Of a DNA stretch of 46,271 nucleotides, positions 18,163-26,829 are shown piece by piece. The position numbers and the translations under genes were made by a program. The stretch lies in the NCBI GenBank assembly GCA_017647225.1, contig JAGCLA010000021.1, positions 1 to 46,271 on the forward strand, written 5' to 3'. Numbering within the stretch: the stretch's first letter is position 1; each line of letters starts with the position of its first letter. The DNA comes from Bacteroidaceae bacterium. GTDB lineage: Bacteria > Bacteroidota > Bacteroidia > Bacteroidales > Bacteroidaceae. The notes beneath the pieces are model-generated. The model was not told the origin of the DNA and made no database searches. It worked only from the letters and a program-made list of their open reading frames with translations.

Positions 18163-18177
18163 ATTACCTCCCAACCC

Positions 18178-18208
18178 TTTGCGCATAAGCAATAAATATG
18201 TATCTTTG
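18178..18208 (+). promoter_or_regulatory. Promoter of the polysaccharide locus
   Basis: TTTG (18178-18181), 19 nt, TATCTTTG (18201-18208): an exact match at both boxes, the best promoter in the window. Transcription should start at about 18212-18215, directly before the ATG at 18216. Confidence 0.8.
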
Positions 18209-18215
18209 TACTTGT

Positions 18216-19313
18216 ATGACAAAAAAGGGATACGATACAGAGATAACAGACCTTTTCTTTGCCCTCATACGCTGTAGCATAGGCAAAGAGGAGCAGTTGC
18301 CACACACTCCGACACCGGAACAGTGGCAGGAGCTGTTTGACATATCAAAGAAGCAGACTCTTGCCGGAATAATTTTTGCCGGCATAGAAAGGCTGCCACA
18401 GGAGCAACGCCCCCCTAAAGCGTTGCTGTTGCAATGGTATCTTCTGCGCGAGAACATAAAGAATGCAAATATATCGCTCAACAAAAAGGTTGTCGCAGTA
18501 TCCCGTAAATTCAAGGCAGAGGGTTTCAACAACAGCATACTCAAAGGACAAGGCATAGCACAGCTATACCCCAACCCGTTATTGCGTACCCCCGGCGACA
18601 TCGATATATGGCTGGAAGGCGGCAGCGACAAAGTCATCAGCTTCATACGCACCATAGCCCCCGACTGTAAGCCGACATATCACCACGTCGATTTCAACAT
18701 CTCGAACGAGGTCGATATAGAAGTACATTACCGCCCTACATGGATGTACTCCCCAAGAACCAACAAACGTTTGCAAAAGTACTTTGCAAAGTACGAGGCT
18801 ATGCAGTTCAGCAACACCGTAAGTGCAGGAGATGAAGAGTTCAACGCCCCTACCCCGGCATTCAACATGGTGTATATACCCATACACATATACCGTCACC
18901 TGTTCAGCGAAGGTATTGGCCTGCGTCAGATACTCGACTACTATTATGTCCTGATGCAAAGCCTCAGCGACACCGAGCGCGAGGAGTGCAAAGCCGTACT
19001 CATATCGGTAAACCTCAAACGTTTCATGCAGTCGCTGATGTATGTGATGCAACAGATATTCCACCTCGACGAGAATTATATGCTTTTCAAGCCCGACAAG
19101 AAAGGTGGCGAATTTCTCATGCACGAGATAATGACAGCCGGCAATTTCGGTCATCACGACACTCGCTACAAAGAAAAAGGCGAAGGCTACAGCCTCGCAC
19201 TGATGTATAATCTTGTAAAGCGCATGTTCATTCTGGTTCCCCGCCACCCATCGGAGGTATTATGGGCGCCTATTTTCAAGATATGGCACTTTTTCTGGTG
19301 CAAAAACCATTAG
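18216..19313 (+). CDS. Nucleotidyltransferase-family protein of the polysaccharide locus
   Basis: A 365-residue protein resembling the uncharacterised nucleotidyltransferases (PF14907-like) often found at the head of Bacteroidota polysaccharide loci. The motif LKGQGIAQLYPNPLLRTPGDIDIWL (about 107-131) contains the GDxD metal-binding pattern; a second acidic site is EVDIEVHYRPTW. A helical C-terminal half follows. Donor and acceptor are unknown. The frame opens with an ATG at 18198, but the promoter's -7 box lies inside that extension, so I place the start at 18216 (MTKKGYDTEI), which would make the mRNA almost leaderless. It precedes the flippase by 3 bp. Confidence 0.72.
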   Translation: MTKKGYDTEITDLFFALIRCSIGKEEQLPHTPTPEQWQELFDISKKQTLAGIIFAGIERLPQEQRPPKALLLQWYLLRENIKNANISLNKKVVAVSRKFKAEGFNNSILKGQGIAQLYPNPLLRTPGDIDIWLEGGSDKVISFIRTIAPDCKPTYHHVDFNISNEVDIEVHYRPTWMYSPRTNKRLQKYFAKYEAMQFSNTVSAGDEEFNAPTPAFNMVYIPIHIYRHLFSEGIGLRQILDYYYVLMQSLSDTEREECKAVLISVNLKRFMQSLMYVMQQIFHLDENYMLFKPDKKGGEFLMHEIMTAGNFGHHDTRYKEKGEGYSLALMYNLVKRMFILVPRHPSEVLWAPIFKIWHFFWCKNH

Positions 19314-19316
19314 CCC

Positions 19317-20825
19317 ATGCTCAAAGAGAACACCAACAAGGCAATAGCCATAAATTCGGCAATACTATACAGCAAACTGATTATATGCACTATATGCGGT
19401 TTGTTCACGACACGTTATGCATTAAAAGCACTCGGTGTCGATGATTTCGGTCTGTTCTCGGTTTTAGGCAGCATAATATCTTTCATTGCGATATTCAACA
19501 CCATAATGATTTCCACATCAAACCGGTTCATTTCGGTGGCAATTGGAAAAGGCGACAATGAAAACACCAACGAGCAGTTCAATATATGCCTGCTGATTCA
19601 CATCGCAATTTCAGTCATGACATTGTGCATCGCCTTGCCTGTGGGCGATTTCTACATCGACAACATACTCCAATACAGCGGAGCAAGGAGCGAAGCATTT
19701 CTTGTATATCTGTTCACCGTCATAGGCTCAGCAATATCATTTATAGGAGTCCCCTACAACGGCTTGCTCATGGCAAAGGAACGTTTTTGGGTATTCTCAT
19801 TGACCGATGTGGTATCGCACATGCTTAGATTGGCCATTGCATACCTGCTTGTGCATTTCTTCAAAGAAAAGCTGTTGATATACGCACTGGCACAAGGCAT
19901 ATTGACAATGATGCCCACACTGATATATCACACATATTGCAGGGTCAGATTCAAGGAAATAACAAAATTCAAGCTCTGCCGTAAGAAGGAAGAATACAAG
20001 AAAGTCCTGACCTTTTCGGGCTGGGTTTCCTATGGTGCTTTCGCCTATGTAGCCAAAGGACAGGGCGCAGCAGTCATTGTAAATACATTCTTCAACACCG
20101 CCATGAACACCGCCTTAGGCTTGGCAAACACCGTAGGCACATTGTTGCAGACAGTGTCGAACAGCATATCCCAACCCATTGCTCCGCAGATAACAAAGAG
20201 CTATGTCGCAGGTAACACAAAAAGGACAGACGAACTATTGAAGATGTCAACAAAATACACATACCTGTTGATGTTGTTCATATCCCTGCCGTTCCTGAAG
20301 GAGACAGAGTGGATTTTAGGCTTGTGGTTAGGCAACGTGCCGGAGCATGTCAGCGTTTTTACCGTACTGATAATCATCGACACCCTTATAGCATCATTGA
20401 ATTCAGGCATATCAAACATCATATTCGCAAGCGGCAGAATAAAGTTATACCAGATACTCATAAACACGCTGCGACTGCTTGCGATTGCAGCGGCATACAT
20501 TGTACTAAGAATGGGATTCCCAGCCCACACGCTATTGTATGCATACATAACCTTCAGCGTCATCATTTTCTTTGCAGCACAATACACCCTGCACGCCACG
20601 CTTAACTACAACAACATAAAGCTATGGAAAGGCTCATATATCCCGAGCATAACAATAACACTGTTGCTCATTCCATTCATTCTTATCGATTTCGAGTTGC
20701 CAAGCATACTGAATATAATTCTCATAGAGAGCCTGTACCTGTTGCTTGTCTGTTCTATAGGACTTTCAAAGAAAGAGCGTAGCTTCATAAACAAATTATT
20801 CAACAAAACAGCAAGAAGAGCATGA
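19317..20825 (+). CDS. Wzx-type lipid-linked oligosaccharide flippase (first copy)
   Basis: A 502-residue polytopic membrane protein with about 12-14 transmembrane helices of the polysaccharide-exporter/MATE-like (MOP) superfamily. Typical features are the N-terminal ALKALGVDDFGLFSVLGSII block, the GVPYNGLLMAKERF motif after helix 5 and the NTALGLANTVGTLLQTVSNSI segment mid-protein. It should move undecaprenyl-linked repeat units across the inner membrane. Stop overlaps the start of the next glycosyltransferase (ATGA). A second, diverged flippase lies at 24351, which suggests two merged loci or two exported glycans. Confidence 0.85.
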   Translation: MLKENTNKAIAINSAILYSKLIICTICGLFTTRYALKALGVDDFGLFSVLGSIISFIAIFNTIMISTSNRFISVAIGKGDNENTNEQFNICLLIHIAISVMTLCIALPVGDFYIDNILQYSGARSEAFLVYLFTVIGSAISFIGVPYNGLLMAKERFWVFSLTDVVSHMLRLAIAYLLVHFFKEKLLIYALAQGILTMMPTLIYHTYCRVRFKEITKFKLCRKKEEYKKVLTFSGWVSYGAFAYVAKGQGAAVIVNTFFNTAMNTALGLANTVGTLLQTVSNSISQPIAPQITKSYVAGNTKRTDELLKMSTKYTYLLMLFISLPFLKETEWILGLWLGNVPEHVSVFTVLIIIDTLIASLNSGISNIIFASGRIKLYQILINTLRLLAIAAAYIVLRMGFPAHTLLYAYITFSVIIFFAAQYTLHATLNYNNIKLWKGSYIPSITITLLLIPFILIDFELPSILNIILIESLYLLLVCSIGLSKKERSFINKLFNKTARRA

Positions 20826-21934
20826 AAATCTGTTGCGTATTCAATTACAACTCCCATTACAGGGAGCCGATATACAAGTCAATATCCGAGAATTTCGATT
20901 GCGACTTCTATTTCGGCGACAACGTATTTACCCCTATAAAGAGTTTTGACGCAACAGGGTTGAAAGGCTTCAGAAGATACCTTAAAGCACGCAGAACTGG
21001 CAAGATAATTTTCCACTCCGGCATACGCAAAATTTTCAGCCTCAAATACACACACTACATCATAACCGGCGAAGACCTGATATTCACCAATTGGCTCATA
21101 ATACTCTTTGCCAAGCTCACCGGCCGCAAAGTATATGCCTGGGCGCATGGCGTAAAGAGCGACAAACTGAAGCTGAAGACAAAGATTGTGCAGAAGATGT
21201 TCTTCTTGCCCCTTGACGGAGTATTCATGTATAACGAATACTTCTGCAAGTACATGACAAAGCTCGGGTGCAAAAAAGAGAAACTGCATGTAATACACAA
21301 TTCCCTGGATACAGACAGACAGACAGATATTTACAACAGCCTCTCGCCCGGCGACATCTACAAGCGACATTTCGGGAACTACAACCCAACGATGATTTAT
21401 ATCGGCCGAATCCAGAAGATAAAGAAAACAGCCATGATACTCGAAGCCATGCACGAATTGGCTCAACAAGGCATCATGACCAACCTTGTAGTAGTTGGCA
21501 AGAATATCGATGACAACGAATTTGAACAGAAGATTGCCGAATACGGGCTCGAGCAGAACGTATGGCTTTACGGACCATGCTTCGACGAAGAAAAGAATAG
21601 CGAACTCATCTACAATGCCGACGTGTGCGTATCACCCGGCAACGTAGGACTCACATCTATCCACAGCCTCACCTACGGCACCCCCGTTGTCACCAACAAC
21701 AACTTCAACACCCAGATGCCCGAATTCGAGGCCATAACAGACGGCGTCACAGGCTCGTTCTTCATCGAAGACGATATACACTCATTGGCAGAAAGCATTA
21801 AGCCTTGGCTAAGCCAACCGGCTGACAAAAGAGAGGAAACGCGCAATGCTGCACGCGCCGAAATAGAAAAGAGCTGGAGCGTACAAAGCCAGATAGAGGT
21901 ACTAAAAAGCGTATTGCACAGCCCCAAAGAGTAA
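20822..21934 (+). CDS. GT4-like glycosyltransferase
   Basis: A 370-residue GT-B fold enzyme. The N-terminal acceptor domain starts with MKICCVFNYNSHYREPIY; the C-terminal nucleotide-sugar domain has MIYIGRIQKIKKTAMILEA, the VVVGKNIDDNEFE strand and CVSPGNVGLTSIHSLTYGTPVV in the place of the family's E-x7-E region, here with Ser-His rather than two Glu. Such a variant is seen in several polysaccharide GT4-like enzymes. It overlaps the flippase stop by 4 bp, so the two are translationally coupled. Donor and linkage cannot be read from sequence. Confidence 0.83.
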   Translation: MKICCVFNYNSHYREPIYKSISENFDCDFYFGDNVFTPIKSFDATGLKGFRRYLKARRTGKIIFHSGIRKIFSLKYTHYIITGEDLIFTNWLIILFAKLTGRKVYAWAHGVKSDKLKLKTKIVQKMFFLPLDGVFMYNEYFCKYMTKLGCKKEKLHVIHNSLDTDRQTDIYNSLSPGDIYKRHFGNYNPTMIYIGRIQKIKKTAMILEAMHELAQQGIMTNLVVVGKNIDDNEFEQKIAEYGLEQNVWLYGPCFDEEKNSELIYNADVCVSPGNVGLTSIHSLTYGTPVVTNNNFNTQMPEFEAITDGVTGSFFIEDDIHSLAESIKPWLSQPADKREETRNAARAEIEKSWSVQSQIEVLKSVLHSPKE

Positions 21935-21958
21935 AAAGCGGAACTTTAATTAAAATTA

Positions 21959-21990
21959 ATTGTTTATATACAATATAAACATTAAATTTG
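21959..21990 (+). promoter_or_regulatory. Promoter of ugd
   Basis: ATTG (21959-21962), 20 nt, TAAATTTG (21983-21990), exact TAnnTTTG. The reading frame extended upstream of ugd would begin inside this box, which supports the later ATG at 22057 and a 5' untranslated region of about 60 nt. Confidence 0.7.
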
Positions 21991-22056
21991 CCTTGTGTGG
22001 GTACGAACAGCGCATACAAAAGCACCATACGTAACAACGCAAAACAATTAAACATA

Positions 22057-23403
22057 ATGAAAATAGCAGTCGCAGGAACAGGATATGTCGGTTTAAGCAT
22101 CGCCACACTATTGGCACAGCACAACGAAGTTGTAGCCGTTGATGTCATTCCCGAAAAAGTCGAGAAGATAAACAACCGCATTTCACCAATCCAAGACGAA
22201 TATATCGAGAAATTCCTCGCCGAGAAAGAACTGAACCTGCGCGCTACGCTCGACGGCAGAGAGGCATACAGCGATGCCGAATTCATCGTCATTGCCGCCC
22301 CCACCAATTACGACCCACAAAAGAACTTCTTCGACACCCACCACATCGAAGATGTCATAGACCTCATACTTGAGGTAAACCCCGAAGCGACAATGGTAAT
22401 AAAAAGCACCATTCCTGTGGGTTATTGCCGTAGCCTCTATATAAAATACGCAAAGAAGTTCAAAGAAAACGGCTGGGACAGCACACACAAGTTCCGCTTA
22501 CTCTTCTCTCCCGAATTCTTGCGCGAAAGCAAAGCACTTTACGACAACCTCTACCCAAGCCGCATCATCGTCGGCCACCCCAAGATGATTAACCATAACG
22601 ACGAAGAGCGCGAAGCCAACAATGCCATCAAAGCCATTGCAGGCAACCATTTGAACGAAGCGGCACACACCTTCGCCAGCCTGTTGCAACAGGGAGCAAT
22701 CAAACAGGATATCCCTACCCTTTTCATGGGATTAAAGGAAGCCGAAGCTGTCAAGCTCTTCGCCAATACATACCTCGCTTTGCGCGTAAGCTACTTCAAT
22801 GAGCTCGACACATACGCCGAGATAAAAGGACTCGATTCCGCAGCCATCATACAAGGCGTAGGCCTTGACCCACGCATCGGCGACCACTACAACAACCCAT
22901 CGTTCGGCTACGGCGGTTATTGCTTGCCAAAGGACACCAAGCAGTTGCTTGCCAACTACCAGGAAGTACCGCAGAACATGATGAGCGCCATAGTAGAGAG
23001 CAACCGCACCCGTAAAGACTTCATAGCCGACCAGGTGCTCCGCATGGCTGGCTGGTACAGCTACAGCGAGAACAACCAATACGATTCATCGTTCAACGTT
23101 CATCGTTCATCGTTCACCGCCCCCACAATTGGCGTTTACCGCCTCACCATGAAAGCCGGTAGCGACAATTTCCGTCAGTCATCAATTCAGGGAGTAATGA
23201 AACGCATAAAAGCAAAGGGAGCAGAAGTCATCATCTACGAGCCGACCCTCGAAGACGGAACAACCTTCTTTGGTAGCCGTGTAGTCAACAACCTCAGCGA
23301 GTTCAAGCAACAGTCACAGGCAATCATCGCCAACCGCTACGACACCGTACTCGACGACGTCAAGGAGAAAGTATATACCCGCGACATATTCCAACGCGAC
23401 TAA
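22057..23403 (+). CDS. ugd: UDP-glucose 6-dehydrogenase
   Basis: Oxidises UDP-glucose to UDP-glucuronate with two NAD+, supplying an acidic sugar donor. The 448-residue protein has the N-terminal Rossmann motif GTGYVGLS (8-15), [28 protein letters not shown] and the catalytic Cys289 in [15 protein letters not shown], then the C-terminal UDP-binding half with [16 protein letters not shown] start at the ATG at 22057, where homology begins and downstream of the promoter. Residues about 343-354 (within [13 protein letters not shown]) are encoded by a period-7 array like those between genes further on; it falls in the variable linker before the C-terminal domain, so activity is likely kept. Confidence 0.94.
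   Translation: MKIAVAGTGYVGLSIATLLAQHNEVVAVDVIPEKVEKINNRISPIQDEYIEKFLAEKELNLRATLDGREAYSDAEFIVIAAPTNYDPQKNFFDTHHIEDVIDLILEVNPEATMVIKSTIPVGYCRSLYIKYAKKFKENGWDSTHKFRLLFSPEFLRESKALYDNLYPSRIIVGHPKMINHNDEEREANNAIKAIAGNHLNEAAHTFASLLQQGAIKQDIPTLFMGLKEAEAVKLFANTYLALRVSYFNELDTYAEIKGLDSAAIIQGVGLDPRIGDHYNNPSFGYGGYCLPKDTKQLLANYQEVPQNMMSAIVESNRTRKDFIADQVLRMAGWYSYSENNQYDSSFNVHRSSFTAPTIGVYRLTMKAGSDNFRQSSIQGVMKRIKAKGAEVIIYEPTLEDGTTFFGSRVVNNLSEFKQQSQAIIANRYDTVLDDVKEKVYTRDIFQRD
23083..23118 (+). repeat. Period-7 array inside ugd
   Basis: Consecutive heptamers CGTTCAA, CGTTCAT, CGTTCAT, CGTTCAC follow CGATTCAT. Length keeps the frame; 21 bp of such repeat equals seven codons. Confidence 0.85.
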
Positions 23404-23411
23404 TAAAGTTC

Positions 23412-23890
23412 AGGAAAACGAGAAACTGAGATCTGAGAACTGAAATCTGAGAACTAAAAGCTTTCCGTTTTCAGCTTCGTTAATCGTTAATCGTTAATCG
23501 TTTTCCGTTTTCCGCGACTTTGTCATTCTGAGCATAGCGAAGAATCTCTATTTCCAGCTTTCACATTTCCGTTTTCACCTTTCAGATTTCACATTCCGCT
23601 CTCCGTTCTCAGTTTTCTGCGACTTTGTCATTCTGAGCATAGCGAAGAATCTCTATTTCCAGCTTTCACATTTCCGTTTTCAGACTTCAGATTTCACATT
23701 CCGCTCATCGTTCATCGCTCATCGTTCATCGTTTTCAGTTTTCAGTTTTCCGTTTTCCGAGACTTTGTCATTCTGAGCATAGCGAAGAATCTCTATTTCC
23801 GGCTTTCACATTTCCCTTTTCAGATTTCAGATTTCACATTCCGCTCTCCGTTCTCAGTTCTCAGTTTTCAGTTTTCACATTTCACATTCA
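23412..23890. repeat. Complex repeat field with period-7 motifs after ugd
   Basis: The left part has purine-linked heptamers (CTGAGAT, CTGAGAA, CTGAAAT, CTGAGAA), then CGTTAAT three times, CGTTCAT/CGCTCAT alternations (23701-23730) and CAGTTTT/CCGTTTT runs. Interleaved are three copies of a longer unit. No gene is credible here. The DNA from 23890 to 24260 is plain AT-rich sequence without features I can name. Confidence 0.85.
23515..23821. repeat. Three copies of a ~60-bp repeat (GTCATTCTGAGCATAGCGAA core)
   Basis: The unit begins GACTTTGTCATTCTGAGC and continues through GAATCTCTATTTCC, GCTTTCACATTTCC and TTTTCA. Copies start at 23515, 23621 and 23761, differ at one or two bases and are spaced 106 and 140 bp apart. 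Similar TCATTCTGAGC...GAAGAATCTC sequences are, from general knowledge, dispersed repeats in many bacterial genomes. Confidence 0.9.
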
Positions 23891-24263
23891 TAAAAGAGCG
23901 TGCCATGTTTCACAACACAGCACGTTCCAACTTCATCATCGATGAAGTAATGAATTGCAAAGCTCAATTGCTTAGACAGAACAATCATCCCACACCTGCA
24001 AGAAAGCCTGCAAGTTGTCAGCTGTTTTTGCCAACAACAATTATAAAACGACCAAACAAGGCACAAGATAAACCATGTGCCAACCAATTATTCCATAAGC
24101 ACAATCATCCACAGAATTACAACAAATGTATACAAAAATTCAACAACTATAAACTTATCGCAAAAAAAGATTGGTATTTACAGGCAAATAAAACCTTAAT
24201 ATCACAAAATAGAATCTAAAAAGATAACAGCCTCTACCCTTCGCACAACATTTTTTATTAAAA

Positions 24264-24295
24264 ATTGTTTTTTAATAATATAATTATTAATTTTG
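24264..24295 (+). promoter_or_regulatory. Promoter of the second half of the polysaccharide locus
   Basis: ATTG (24264-24267), 20 nt, TAATTTTG (24288-24295), exact TAnnTTTG, 55 bp before the flippase ATG at 24351. Confidence 0.7.
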
Positions 24296-24350
24296 TAAGA
24301 ACGTGGAATAAAAAGTTTTTCACAAAACCGAACGACTAGGAACTACAAAG

Positions 24351-25937
24351 ATGACTAATCAAATGCAACAGGAATCTCGTGTAAAGAAGACACTGCTAAA
24401 TGCACGTGTCAATATGATATTCTATTTTTTGATACTCATATTGTCATTCTTCTCACGTAAGATTTTCCTCGACACTCTCGGAGCTGATTTTATAGGTCTT
24501 ACCGGCACACTACAGAATCTATTAGGTTTCCTTAACCTAGCAGAACTAGGAATCGCAACAGCCATTGGCTATGTGCTTTATAAACCATTACATCAAAAAG
24601 AACAATCTAAGATCAATGAAATCATTTCTGTATTAGGATATCTGTATCGCAAAATCGGTGGCATAATATTACTTATCGGCATAACTGTATCCATATTCTT
24701 GCCATATATTTTCCCAAGCACCGGATTCAATACTTCACTTATCTATTTCGCATACTATTCATTCCTCACATCATCACTTATAGGATATTTTTGCAACTAT
24801 AAACAGACCCTCTTAGGAGCCGACCAACGCAATTATGTTGTCACATCCTACTTTCAAGGAATGAACATAGCCAAAGTGCTTATTCAGATGGGATTGGTTC
24901 TTTATACCAGCAACTACTATCTTTGGGTATTCATTGAATTGCTCTTCGGTATAATTTATTCATTCATTCTAAATTGGAAAATCAACAAGGTATATCCATG
25001 GTTGCGTTCAGAAGTCAAGCAAGGCAAACTATTGTTCAAAAAGTATCCCGAGGTCATGCGTTATACCAAACAACTCTTTGTTCAAAAATTGAGCGGAGTT
25101 GTGCAATGGCAAACAATTCCGTTTCTGACCTATGCTTTTTGCAATTTACAGACGGTTGCATTCTATGGTAACTACACAATCATAACCGACAAACTATCAC
25201 AGTTCGTAAACACTTTTCTTGAAAGCACGGGAGCAGGTGTGGGCAACCTTATAGCCGAAGGTAATAAGAATAACATCAAGAAAGTTTTTTGGGAGTTGCT
25301 CAGTGTAAGATACTTTATTGGTGGTACTATAGCATTCTGCATATATATGCTGATAAATCCATTCATCACACTGTGGTTGGGAGAGCAATATCTACTTTCA
25401 AACATTGTACTTATCTTAATTGTGTTAAATGTATTAATAAGCTATACGCGCGGCGGAGTCATGCAATTCCTTTACGGATACGGATTATTCAAGGACGTTT
25501 GGGCCCCTATTGCCGAAGTAATACTCAATTTAGGGACAGCATGCATTGCGGGATACTATTGGGGACTTTCCGGAGTACTGCTTGGTGGTATTGTCAGTCA
25601 ATTATTGATTGTAAACATTTGGAAGCCTTATTTCCTTTTTCATGAAGGTTTCAAGGATAGTATATGGGGATACTGGGCCGGACTTCTTCGGATTCTCACA
25701 TTGATGGGGATACCAATGTTTTTGGTTTATTATTTATCGAACCATATAGCCTCACTTATATCTCCTACAACTTGGATAGGATGGATTGGTTATTCTGTCG
25801 TGACATTTACTTCATATGCTTTTGCCGCATTTATATTAATGTATATATTTGTAAATAGTTTCAGGACCTTCGTTTTAAGATTTATAAAAAAAGGGAAATA
25901 TGCCAGTAAAGAACTCGATAAAAAAAATATTGCTTAA
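24351..25937 (+). CDS. Wzx-type flippase (second copy)
   Basis: A 528-residue polytopic membrane protein of the MOP superfamily with about 12-14 helices. The N-terminal block FFSRKIFLDTLGADFIGLTGTLQNLLGFLNLAELGIATAIGY is typical of Bacteroidota O-unit/capsule flippases. It shares fold but little sequence with the flippase at 19317 and opens a new, more AT-rich transcription unit with its own promoter, so it is probably the exporter for the glycan made by the genes that follow. The last 38 bp overlap the next gene. Confidence 0.87.
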   Translation: MTNQMQQESRVKKTLLNARVNMIFYFLILILSFFSRKIFLDTLGADFIGLTGTLQNLLGFLNLAELGIATAIGYVLYKPLHQKEQSKINEIISVLGYLYRKIGGIILLIGITVSIFLPYIFPSTGFNTSLIYFAYYSFLTSSLIGYFCNYKQTLLGADQRNYVVTSYFQGMNIAKVLIQMGLVLYTSNYYLWVFIELLFGIIYSFILNWKINKVYPWLRSEVKQGKLLFKKYPEVMRYTKQLFVQKLSGVVQWQTIPFLTYAFCNLQTVAFYGNYTIITDKLSQFVNTFLESTGAGVGNLIAEGNKNNIKKVFWELLSVRYFIGGTIAFCIYMLINPFITLWLGEQYLLSNIVLILIVLNVLISYTRGGVMQFLYGYGLFKDVWAPIAEVILNLGTACIAGYYWGLSGVLLGGIVSQLLIVNIWKPYFLFHEGFKDSIWGYWAGLLRILTLMGIPMFLVYYLSNHIASLISPTTWIGWIGYSVVTFTSYAFAAFILMYIFVNSFRTFVLRFIKKGKYASKELDKKNIA

Positions 25938-26826
25938 GATACTACCTTATAAGTTCTATAAACTAATAGCAAATGGTTTCATAATAGTACCTAAATATTA
26001 TAGGACGATTATAAATGATGCTGAATTATATTTTGATTTAGCATTGAAAGAACATGAGAACAAAGACATCATGTTAATGCGTAAATATGGTCATATCTTA
26101 GACAAAGGCCTACATCGCAGAGATATAGCACCTGGACATAGCCGAAATTATTATATTTTGCTAAAGCAAACCGTAGAAAGGCTATCATCTTCAAGATTCG
26201 TATCAGACCCGACATATCTATGGGCTTGCGACAAGTTAGCAAAATATGAGAAATTACAACAAGAACCTAGCACATTCACTTCTTTAGAGTCTGAAATACA
26301 AGAATCCAATATATCATACGACACATTATTTGACCTGATTAAATCACGTCGTTCCAATAGGTTCTTCCTGAAAAAAGAAATCAGTGACGAGATTGTAGAT
26401 AAATTAAAAGTAACCGTAAATTGGGCATCAAACAGTTGTAATAAACAACCTATACGTCTTTTTGTTGCGAACGACCCGGAATTAGCAAAGGAGTGCCTGA
26501 CTTGCTGTAAAGGAGGTACCGGTTTCAGTGACTTCATTCCGTCGTTTTGGGTATTCGCAGCAAACGTCCGTGGATACGTATGGCCAAGCGAGATATACCT
26601 CCCAGCCATTGACACAAGTTTAGGTGCTCAAAATGTATTTCTTGCAGCCCAAACATTGGGTATTTCCGGAACAATATTATCTTGGGCGCAAAAAGACTAT
26701 GCTGAAGAAATCAAACTAAGAAATCTTTTAAACATACCTGAAGATTATACAATTATCTTCTGCGCAGTAATAGGATATCCAGAATATGGTTATATGACAC
26801 CTGAACGTAAATTCGTAAATAACTAA
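25900..26826 (+). CDS. Nitroreductase-family protein of the polysaccharide locus
   Basis: A 308-residue protein. The first ~135 residues are a helical extension with no family that I recognise. The rest resembles FMN-dependent nitroreductases: FDLIKSRRSNRFFLKKEIS, the NWASNSCNKQPIRLFV block corresponding to the usual SxxNxQPW region, DTSLGAQNVFLAAQTLGISGTILSW and a terminal IIFCAVIGYPE. Such proteins are frequent next to pyruvyltransferase-family genes in Bacteroidota glycan loci; substrate is unknown. The start at 25900 has a good AAAGGGAAAT ribosome site and lies inside the flippase gene, implying coupled translation. Confidence 0.75.
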   Translation: MPVKNSIKKILLKILPYKFYKLIANGFIIVPKYYRTIINDAELYFDLALKEHENKDIMLMRKYGHILDKGLHRRDIAPGHSRNYYILLKQTVERLSSSRFVSDPTYLWACDKLAKYEKLQQEPSTFTSLESEIQESNISYDTLFDLIKSRRSNRFFLKKEISDEIVDKLKVTVNWASNSCNKQPIRLFVANDPELAKECLTCCKGGTGFSDFIPSFWVFAANVRGYVWPSEIYLPAIDTSLGAQNVFLAAQTLGISGTILSWAQKDYAEEIKLRNLLNIPEDYTIIFCAVIGYPEYGYMTPERKFVNN

Positions 26827-26829
26827 ATC

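Noticed and set aside
18198-18215. Upstream ATG for the nucleotidyltransferase gene
   Set aside because: The added residues (MYLCTC) are encoded by the promoter's -7 box, so they would lie before the transcription start.
23905-24219. 104-codon open frame
   Set aside because: Low-complexity, rich in Asn/Lys/His/Pro, no family similarity, no leader signal, and it lies in plain AT-rich intergenic DNA.
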